64,000 nt of DNA, taken from the NCBI RefSeq assembly GCF_002294985.1, contig NZ_NSGE01000006.1, positions 248,001 through 312,000 on the forward strand, written 5' to 3'. The position numbers were made by a program, and so were the translations under genes. The notes beneath the pieces were generated by a model. It was not told the DNA's origin, searched no databases, and was given only the letters and a program-made list of their open reading frames with translations. This DNA is from Mesorhizobium sp. WSM3862 (lineage in GTDB: Bacteria; Pseudomonadota; Alphaproteobacteria; Rhizobiales; Rhizobiaceae). This document shows positions 58,738 to 64,000 of this stretch, piece after piece (the stretch's first letter is position 1; every line of letters begins with the position of its first letter).

Positions 58738-59247
58738 TCAAAAGAGCGATCCTTGCGTGTGGAGAGGCGGCGTCGACGCGTCAATCTCGGACGCCTGGCC
58801 CAGCATCCATTTCGCCGGCACGACGGGCTTGCCGTTCCGGGCGAATGGGACGAGGCGCTTCCAGTCGAAAAACCCTAGCTGGCCGCCGACCGGGATGAAC
58901 TCGACCGGCCGCGCGTTGGCAATGATCAGACCCTTCGGGCCGAAAAACCACGGGCCATCCAACTCAGTCACGATGTCGACGATGGTGCCGACACCGACGA
59001 TCGCGCCGCGCGCCAGCTCGGCCGGCGGGGGGCATGGGAAACCGAGAGACCGGCAGAGATCAGCGCAGTTCTCGTATTCGTCGCGCGTCATGCCGGTCGA
59101 GGCGTGGATCGCGAAATCGCCGCGAAATTTCAGGCCCGGGTTGCCCGCGCGCCAGGATCGGTTCTCTACCGGTTTCCAGCCCATCATGAGGCAGTGCGCC
59201 CATGGCTGGCGCACCGACAGAGCCAGCTTCGGAAGGTCCTCCATCAC
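58738..59247 (-). CDS. ASCH domain protein
   Basis: A 169-residue protein with an ASCH domain, a PUA-like fold with proposed RNA binding. It has LALSVRQPWAHCLMMGWKPV, the motif ENRSWRAGNPGLKFRG, DFAIHASTGM and GAIVGVGTIVDIVTEL. Phage-encoded ASCH proteins are common; the role is not known. It starts at 59247 or 59244 and overlaps the upstream gene's stop. Confidence 0.85.
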   Translation of the reverse strand: MMEDLPKLALSVRQPWAHCLMMGWKPVENRSWRAGNPGLKFRGDFAIHASTGMTRDEYENCADLCRSLGFPCPPPAELARGAIVGVGTIVDIVTELDGPWFFGPKGLIIANARPVEFIPVGGQLGFFDWKRLVPFARNGKPVVPAKWMLGQASEIDASTPPLHTQGSLF

Positions 59248-59636
59248 TCACTCCTCGCGATCAGTTTGGGTTTCAGTTTGCCTTGCTTGGCCTTGTTCTC
59301 GACCGAGATCGGAACACCCGGCCTCTGCTCAAAGATCGTCTGCAGCACCTTGCGCACCTGGTCGGCGCCGGGCGCGTCGGTGGCGAGGATCATCAGCGCC
59401 GCGTCGGCGAACGCCTGATTGATGTTGGCTGCGGTGGCAGCGACCGAGGAAGCGGCGCGCATCCTGGCCCGGCTACGCCGTCGGGAGAGGCGGAAATATT
59501 CCCGCTTTTGATCCTCGTTCAGGCTGGTGAAGCTTCCCGGCTTTGGCGCGTTCTTCGCCGTCAGCAAAGCATAGAGCTTCGTCAGCGCCTCATCGGGCGA
59601 AAGTTGGGTTTGGACACGTCCAACTGCAGTTTCCAT
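59244..59636 (-). CDS. Hypothetical phage protein
   Basis: A 130-residue helical protein (METAVGRVQTQLSPDEALTK then EDQKREYFRLSRRRSRARMR and AANINQAFADAALMIL). Family unknown to me. The pattern of Arg-rich helix then hydrophobic helix does not tell function. It overlaps its neighbours by 1-4 nt. Confidence 0.55.
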   Translation of the reverse strand: METAVGRVQTQLSPDEALTKLYALLTAKNAPKPGSFTSLNEDQKREYFRLSRRRSRARMRAASSVAATAANINQAFADAALMILATDAPGADQVRKVLQTIFEQRPGVPISVENKAKQGKLKPKLIARSE

Positions 59637-59815
59637 CACGGCGCCGCCGTCAGCAAAATGCCGATCAGGATCAGCAGCGCGCCGATGAATGAGACCACCG
59701 CTCCGAAGACATAACCCTCGATCGGCACCCAGCGACCGGTGATATCGAGGTAGGCGCGCCGTGCGCACGCGCTGATCATGAGGATGAAACCGACGGCCAG
59801 AAAGAACGTGCTCAT
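59636..59815 (-). CDS. Small two-helix membrane protein
   Basis: A 59-residue protein with two membrane helices (STFFLAVGFILMISACA and GAVVSFIGALLILIGILL) separated by a short basic loop. It could be a holin-like or accessory membrane protein; the sequence does not decide. It begins directly at the stop of the gene upstream. Confidence 0.5.
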   Translation of the reverse strand: MSTFFLAVGFILMISACARRAYLDITGRWVPIEGYVFGAVVSFIGALLILIGILLTAAP

Positions 59816-60030
59816 CACGCGCCCGCGATGTTGGTGTGAGTGGTGATGATGTTCGCGCCGCCGTCGGCGCGACCAGGATCCGAGGCGGCCGGTGCAAGAC
59901 GGTAATAGTCGAGCGCGGCTTCGGCGACCGCGCACTCTGCCAGGTCTTCGACCGTCCGGCCCTTCTCGGCCGAAATCGCCTTCATGCGAGCTGCGGTCAG
60001 CTCGTCGACATACACGGAGATGATCGGCAT
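59815..60030 (-). CDS. Putative ribbon-helix-helix protein
   Basis: A 71-residue protein starting MPIISVYVDELTAARMKAIS, followed by GRTVEDLAECAVAEAALDYY. One beta strand then two helices is the ribbon-helix-helix pattern, so DNA binding is likely. ATG at 60030 is chosen; one codon earlier is also ATG. Confidence 0.55.
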   Translation of the reverse strand: MPIISVYVDELTAARMKAISAEKGRTVEDLAECAVAEAALDYYRLAPAASDPGRADGGANIITTHTNIAGA

Positions 60031-60269
60031 CACTCGCCGCCTTCGCCGCGGTCGCGCTTCCGGGCCTTGGTGATGAGCACCACCTCGCCGTTCGGGTAGA
60101 TCAGCTCGACCTGCTCGTTGCGGCCGATGCCGTCGAAGATTGATTGCAGGTGAAGCGTCAAGCGCTCGTTGGTCCTCTCGAGCACATCCATCTTCGCCTC
60201 GATCTGGGCACGAGCGATGCTGGCCTGGAGGTCGGAGAGACGAAGCGGAGCGGTTACTTGGTCGGTCAT
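60030..60269 (-). CDS. Hypothetical phage protein
   Basis: A 79-residue protein: a long helix (IARAQIEAKMDVLERTNERL) suggests a coiled coil, and a short beta segment VELIYPNGEVVLITKARK ends it. No family known to me. It overlaps both neighbours. Confidence 0.55.
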   Translation of the reverse strand: MTDQVTAPLRLSDLQASIARAQIEAKMDVLERTNERLTLHLQSIFDGIGRNEQVELIYPNGEVVLITKARKRDRGEGGE

Positions 60270-60556
60270 GCGGTCGTGTCCTTCTGGGGTTGAACGGGAG
60301 AAAACTCGACGGTGTTCAGGCTTTCGCCAGGATCCAGCGCGAGGTCGGCGCCGGCCCTCGTAAGGCGGAAGAAATCATCGCCGCCGGTGAGGATTGAGCC
60401 TGAGCGCCGCGTCGCGTACCCGGCCTCGACCATCGCCAGCCAATGCGGGTGGTCGGTGCTGCCTTCGCCGGTCACGAAATAGTTGCGGTAGGGTTCCTTG
60501 CGCCGGCCGTCGAGACCGAGGGCGTGCCGGGCAAGATCGCGCTGGACCGGTGTCAT
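60266..60556 (-). CDS. Hypothetical phage protein
   Basis: A 96-residue protein beginning MTPVQRDLARHALGLDGRRK, with YRNYFVTGEGSTDHPHWLAM and TGGDDFFRLTRAGADLAL, the last like a short winged-helix end. It has no identified role. It overlaps the next gene by 4 nt. Confidence 0.6.
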   Translation of the reverse strand: MTPVQRDLARHALGLDGRRKEPYRNYFVTGEGSTDHPHWLAMVEAGYATRRSGSILTGGDDFFRLTRAGADLALDPGESLNTVEFSPVQPQKDTTA

Positions 60557-60756
60557 CGCTTCTTGTCCACCACTTCGAATGTGAACACGCCGTCCACCGC
60601 CTTCATCGTGAGATTTGAGGAGCCGGTGGAATCGATCTCGGCCACCGGCATCTCGACTTTGTTGCCGAGCCGGCGGACCAGGGCGATGATGAGCTGGCTC
60701 TTCATTGCCTCGATCACCATCTGGTGCTCGTAGGAGAGGTCGCGGATGCTGGTCAT
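60553..60756 (-). CDS. Hypothetical phage protein
   Basis: A 67-residue protein, MTSIRDLSYEHQMVIEAMKS then LIIALVRRLGNKVEMPVAEI, with no recognised family. It is one of several short overlapping genes that look like one phage transcript. Confidence 0.5.
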   Translation of the reverse strand: MTSIRDLSYEHQMVIEAMKSQLIIALVRRLGNKVEMPVAEIDSTGSSNLTMKAVDGVFTFEVVDKKR

Positions 60757-61820
60757 GCCGCCACCTGCGGCCGGGCGTTGTGCTCGACGCCGTCGAGGAG
60801 GCGGCCGGTGCGGCTCTTGCCGACTCGAGCCATGTAGACATCGCCCGGAAAGAAGCTGCGCTTGCAGAGTTCTTCATCGGTGTGGTGCTCACCGTGCACA
60901 ATCTCTACGCGGCCAGCTCGCACATCGCCGCCAAGGTCACCGCCTGCTGACGGCCTGTGCCGCGTCCACTCGCCGTTCTGCTTGTGATGGTAGGGGATGC
61001 CAGCGCTTGCGCATTGATCGCGCAGGCTTTGGAACCACATCGGGTGCGTCGGCCGGGCCCGGTGCTTTCCCTGGTCTGTCTCGCCTCCCGTTATGGCCCA
61101 GCCGAGCGGCGGCAGCTTGATTGAGGGCGCGCCGAGCAGCGCGTTGAAGGTGACGATGCCCGTGCTGACCTCGGGCCAGTCGTCGAACCTGGCCGGTCCT
61201 TCATGGATAACAATCCGCGTCGGGTCTACCGGACCGAGCAGCGGCTCGAAACTGGCGAAGGTGAATGCCGGTGAAAGGTCGCGCGCGGCGCAGGCCAGAT
61301 GAAAGAGGTTGATTGCCCGCGTCTGATCCTCGACCGTCGTGCCGATCGCGGCATTGCGCGGCCACATCGCCCGATCTCGAGGAAGTTCTGATGTCCAGCG
61401 GGTGCCATCGGCGTTGATGCGCTGAGCCTCCGCGTAAAGGCGACCGATCAACTGCGGCCGCTTGGTCAGAATGAGCCAGATCAGGCTTGGCGTTGACCGG
61501 ATGATGTCGAAGAGGTCTCGTCGCCACTGGTGCGGCACCTGGTTGTCGAAGACGTCGGCGAGGCTGGAACAGAAAACGAATGGACGTGAACCTTTGGCCA
61601 ACGCCGCCTTGTTCCACCTGACAGGCTGCTGCCAATTGCCTGCCGATGTACGGGCACGGGTGCCGGGACCGGCGCCGGGCGCACCCCATTCGACGCGGCC
61701 ATAGCGCGTGTCCATCAGCGCCTCGGCGTAGCAGCCGTCGCACGCCGGTGAGACTTTCATGCAGCCGATCCAGGGATTGAAGGTGTGATCGGCCCAGCTG
61801 ATCGCGGTGATCTCCCCCAT
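60753..61820 (-). CDS. DUF5131 / phage Gp37-Gp68 family protein
   Basis: A 355-residue protein of the Gp37/Gp68 family. The N-terminus has ISWADHTFNPWIGCMKVSPA followed by CDGCYAE, three cysteines spaced Cys-x6-Cys-x2-Cys that resemble an iron-sulfur site in radical-SAM-like proteins. Other landmarks are FVFCSSLADVFDNQVPHQWR, LIWLILTKRPQLIGRLY, FEPLLGPVD and WAITGGETDQGKHRARPTHP. The family is common in phages; function is not proven. Start at 61820 excludes a ten-residue upstream extension. Confidence 0.88.
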   Translation of the reverse strand: MGEITAISWADHTFNPWIGCMKVSPACDGCYAEALMDTRYGRVEWGAPGAGPGTRARTSAGNWQQPVRWNKAALAKGSRPFVFCSSLADVFDNQVPHQWRRDLFDIIRSTPSLIWLILTKRPQLIGRLYAEAQRINADGTRWTSELPRDRAMWPRNAAIGTTVEDQTRAINLFHLACAARDLSPAFTFASFEPLLGPVDPTRIVIHEGPARFDDWPEVSTGIVTFNALLGAPSIKLPPLGWAITGGETDQGKHRARPTHPMWFQSLRDQCASAGIPYHHKQNGEWTRHRPSAGGDLGGDVRAGRVEIVHGEHHTDEELCKRSFFPGDVYMARVGKSRTGRLLDGVEHNARPQVAA

Positions 61821-61821
61821 G

Positions 61822-62151
61822 TCAGGATCCTCCGCCGGCGAGATCGGCAAGGTCCATCATCACCACCTTTAGCCGGAGCGATGCGTTGGGGCCGATCTCA
61901 AGTTCGACCCGCTGGACCTTGGAGACGTCGACACCTGTCGCAGCGACCGCGCGCAGATTGCGCTGGACCGATTCCGCCTTGTCTTCGGCCACCTCCTTCT
62001 CCACCAGCGCGAGCGCCAGGCTAAAGCCGGGCACGCGCTGGAAGTCGGGCACCTTCTTGAGTGCCTCCAGAACCTCGATCGTGGCGATGTATCGCCATAC
62101 CGATGCAACATGATTGGGGTCGGTGATATCGATCAGTTGCGGGTCGTCCAT
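61822..62151 (-). CDS. Hypothetical phage protein
   Basis: A 109-residue protein beginning MDDPQLIDITDPNHVASVWR, with a long helical section and a terminal beta segment (VQRVELEIGPNASLRLKVVM). No family known to me. It ends 1 nt before the DUF5131 start and overlaps the next gene by 1 nt. Confidence 0.55.
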   Translation of the reverse strand: MDDPQLIDITDPNHVASVWRYIATIEVLEALKKVPDFQRVPGFSLALALVEKEVAEDKAESVQRNLRAVAATGVDVSKVQRVELEIGPNASLRLKVVMMDLADLAGGGS

Positions 62152-62405
62152 TATGCTGCCTCCTCGTCGGGCGTGCGGTCGGTGTAGGGCGCAAAGCCCC
62201 GGAACTGGATGCCGGTGTGGAGCAGCTCGCCCCACTCACCCTCGCTGTCGCGGTAGATGATGCGGCGCTCGCCATAGGCGGCCAGGCATCGCTCGACGAC
62301 GCGCTCGGTATCATTGGTCACGCTAGGCAGGTCTGGCCTGCAGCGGTCCACGATGAAGACCATACCGGGCGTGATAGCGAGTTCGGTGTAGCTGGCGCGC
62401 TTCAT
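62151..62405 (-). CDS. Hypothetical phage protein
   Basis: An 84-residue protein beginning MKRASYTELAITPGMVFIVD then RCRPDLPSVTNDTERVVERC, ending FRGFAPYTDRTPDEEAA. No recognised family. It overlaps the HNH-like gene by 4 nt. Confidence 0.6.
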   Translation of the reverse strand: MKRASYTELAITPGMVFIVDRCRPDLPSVTNDTERVVERCLAAYGERRIIYRDSEGEWGELLHTGIQFRGFAPYTDRTPDEEAA

Positions 62406-62812
62406 CGGAAACCTCGCTGGAGCTTCGGAAAGGGCCGGCTCGGCATCTTCCTTTTCCGCTTGGTCTTTCCGGTGCGCCCCTCGAGTCGCTTGGTCTTCGC
62501 GATCTCGCGCTGGTCGACCGGTGTTTTGACGCCATGCGTGGGCTTGTTCAGCGCCACGATGAAGTCGAGGGCGCACGATGGCGGAATGGTGTCATGCGTT
62601 TCTGGATCCCAGCGCCGTCGCTGCAGCGCCGGATCGTGATCGAACTGAACACCGTCGAGCGGGTTGAGCCGCGCGCCGCTGGGCTCCTTGCCGCCTTGGC
62701 GCACCACGATCTCAAGCTTCTCGCGGACGCTCAGCGCGCGCGGCCGCCAGTTCTCGGGCGGACCGAGCACCTGGGCACTGTGGTCGGGAAGGATTGCGAT
62801 CCGGCCGGCCAT
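62402..62812 (-). CDS. HNH-like phage protein
   Basis: A 136-residue protein. The order LSVREKLEIVVRQGGKEPSG, VQFDHDPALQRRRWDPETHD and VALNKPTHGVKTPVDQREIA then KTKRLEGRTG resembles phage HNH endonuclease proteins, with the Asp-His in FDHDPAL as the likely catalytic pair. The zinc-binding cysteines of many HNH proteins are absent, so nuclease activity is uncertain. It is 2 nt after the RecT-like gene. Confidence 0.65.
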   Translation of the reverse strand: MAGRIAILPDHSAQVLGPPENWRPRALSVREKLEIVVRQGGKEPSGARLNPLDGVQFDHDPALQRRRWDPETHDTIPPSCALDFIVALNKPTHGVKTPVDQREIAKTKRLEGRTGKTKRKRKMPSRPFPKLQRGFR

Positions 62813-62814
62813 GA

Positions 62815-63921
62815 TCAGCCCGCGCTCGGCGGAGTGAGCGCAGCGAGCCGCCGCGCCTTGATCTTGTCGGCCAGCTGGCGGCTGCTCTCGTCGTCGTGGA
62901 ATTGAGCCTCGACGTCGAACTCGGTCCAGATTTCCTCCACGGCCGCGGTCGACTTCGCACCTTGCAGGGCGATCTGGAAATCCTCGAAGAACTTGCCGTA
63001 GTCGAAGGTCGCTGGTTGCTCCTCCTCGGCGGCTTCTGCGCCGTCGTGCATGCCCTCGACATCCTTCTCGAAACCGTTGTCGGGGATAGGGTCGATGGCG
63101 TCGAGGCTGGGCACCGGTGGCGGCGATGGCGGGGTGAGCCTTGCCTTGGGCGCAGGTTCGTCCTGGTCGTGCTCAATCAGATCGCCGGCGATCTCGCGGG
63201 CCTCGAACTCGTCGCGGACGCCGCCAAGCACGTCGCCAAATAGCTCGCGCAGACAGAAACCAGCAGCGCGCCATTGCTTCATCCGCTTGGGATGGCGGAA
63301 CCAGGAGGAATCGTTAGGCACGTCGTCCCACACATGCTGGTTGTTTTTCCAGACCTTGCCGCGACGGGTCGGGCGTTCGTCCCAAAGGCCGGCTTGCTTG
63401 GCATCCGCGACCGAATAGGCCTCGACCTTCATTTCCCCTGTGTCGGAGCGCACCGCCTTGCACCAGCCGATGGTGCGCTCGTCGACGGTGTTCATCTGGG
63501 CAACCACATCCTTGTGCAGGCCGAGATTGAGGAGCGCCTCTTTCGTCGCATCGCGCAGATAGCCCAGCTCGACCGATTTCGCTCTGCCCGACTTTCGAAC
63601 GACGTTGATCAGTCCGTCGCCGTAAAGCGCCGGCTTGCCGCCGATGACGGTAAAGCTGCGCAGCGCCACCATGGGCGGCAGGCCGAGCTCCGCGCCGGAC
63701 ATGATGACGATGGCCACGGCGCTGGTGCCCTTCTTGCCCCAACGCTTCCAGGCGTCGTCGCCGGCATCCTCAGCCGGCTCGCGACCGACAAGCGCCTGTG
63801 GCGCCAGACCGGCCTCGACGATCATGGTGGCGAGACGCCAAGTTTCCTCGATCGACTGAGGGATGATGGCGCTGATCGCGCCGCCGACCATAAGGGCCGG
63901 TAACTGTGCCCGTTCGTTCAT
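62815..63921 (-). CDS. recT: RecT-like phage recombinase
   Basis: A 368-residue single-strand-annealing protein candidate. The core is WKRWGKKGTSAVAIVIMSGA, ELGLPPMVALRSFTVIGGKP then ALYGDGLINVV, which follows the RecT-family pattern around the N-terminal helices and beta hairpin. RKSGRAKSVELGYLRDATKE and VWKNNQHVWDDVPNDSSWF are further parts. The C-terminal 130 residues are acidic and Pro-rich with an extra helix. It would pair with an exonuclease, probably encoded directly upstream. Start at 63921 overlaps the preceding gene by 3 nt. Confidence 0.8.
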   Translation of the reverse strand: MNERAQLPALMVGGAISAIIPQSIEETWRLATMIVEAGLAPQALVGREPAEDAGDDAWKRWGKKGTSAVAIVIMSGAELGLPPMVALRSFTVIGGKPALYGDGLINVVRKSGRAKSVELGYLRDATKEALLNLGLHKDVVAQMNTVDERTIGWCKAVRSDTGEMKVEAYSVADAKQAGLWDERPTRRGKVWKNNQHVWDDVPNDSSWFRHPKRMKQWRAAGFCLRELFGDVLGGVRDEFEAREIAGDLIEHDQDEPAPKARLTPPSPPPVPSLDAIDPIPDNGFEKDVEGMHDGAEAAEEEQPATFDYGKFFEDFQIALQGAKSTAAVEEIWTEFDVEAQFHDDESSRQLADKIKARRLAALTPPSAG

Positions 63922-64000
63922 TTCCGATCCTCGGGGTTGAAGCTGTTGGCGCGCCACGTCCGGCGCATCTCGTTTTGCTCGATGCGCATGTCGTTCCATG
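63918..64000 (-). CDS. C-terminal end of the gene upstream of recT (partial)
   Basis: The minus frame entering from the right edge reads WNDMRIEQNEMRRTWRANSF NPEDRK-stop, with its TGA overlapping the recT ATG. Only 26 codons are visible. By analogy to phage recombination modules this could be a YqaJ-type exonuclease, but the fragment is too short to say. Confidence 0.45.
   Translation of the reverse strand, partial: WNDMRIEQNEMRRTWRANSFNPEDRK

Overview
This window reads as chromosome from an alphaproteobacterium of the order Rhizobiales, most likely Mesorhizobium or a close relative. The DNA is GC-rich, genes are packed with ATGA-type overlaps, and the housekeeping block murA / DUF2948 / hisD / UPF0262 / low-molecular-weight phosphatase / infA / maf / yacG / tRNA-Phe has a rhizobial order. 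Ros/MucR, DUF982, DUF768-like and DUF6894-like proteins and a rhizobial intergenic palindrome point the same way. Species is inferred, not proven.

Layout. (1) 1-3863: the end of a heterotetrameric sarcosine oxidase operon (soxA, soxG) and a TetR regulator. (2) 3910-15399: a long minus-strand catabolic operon. In order of transcription it encodes a DUF1185 'amino acid synthesis' protein, an alpha/beta-hydrolase fused to a flavin reductase, a luciferase-like monooxygenase, an aldehyde dehydrogenase, a spermidine/putrescine-type ABC importer and a DapA-fold lyase. It is divergent from a GntR/FCD regulator, with a perfect ATGGTATACCAT palindrome between them. A decayed betaine-demethylase reductase relic lies inside this region (5163-5496). 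(3) 15501-23171: pqqABCDE, preceded by an ABC system, a YVTN beta-propeller and a binding protein of the set that accompanies PQQ alcohol dehydrogenases. (4) 23607-32212: a short FtsZ paralogue, then a carbohydrate cluster (two clan-A-like glycosidases, a SIR2-fold protein, UDP-galactopyranose mutase, a glycosyltransferase and a five-bladed-propeller glycosidase). (5) 32243-41477: a ten-gene operon that looks like a complete periplasmic alcohol-to-oxygen chain. It has a PQQ dehydrogenase with the Asp-x-Asp pair of lanthanide enzymes, a MoxJ/XoxJ-like protein, two extra cytochromes c and a dedicated caa3-type oxidase with its assembly factor. (6) 41941-47543: small accessory genes, a phospholipase D/cardiolipin synthase, exonuclease III and a HARP-like protein. 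(7) 47688-53563: the conserved housekeeping block. (8) 53789-64000: an integrated element starting in a broken tRNA-Thr, with integrase, excisionase-like protein, Dam-type methylase, MucR-like regulator, GT25 glycosyltransferase, DUF5131 (Gp37/Gp68) protein, an HNH-like protein and a RecT-like recombinase. It continues past the right edge.

How the parts work together. Regions 3 and 5 complement each other: one makes the PQQ cofactor and supplies helper proteins, the other holds the quinoprotein that uses it and a private terminal oxidase. Regions 1 and 2 are nitrogen/carbon catabolism: demethylation of sarcosine, and import plus flavin-dependent oxidation of an unidentified, probably cationic or N-containing substrate. 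No rRNA and no CRISPR array were seen.
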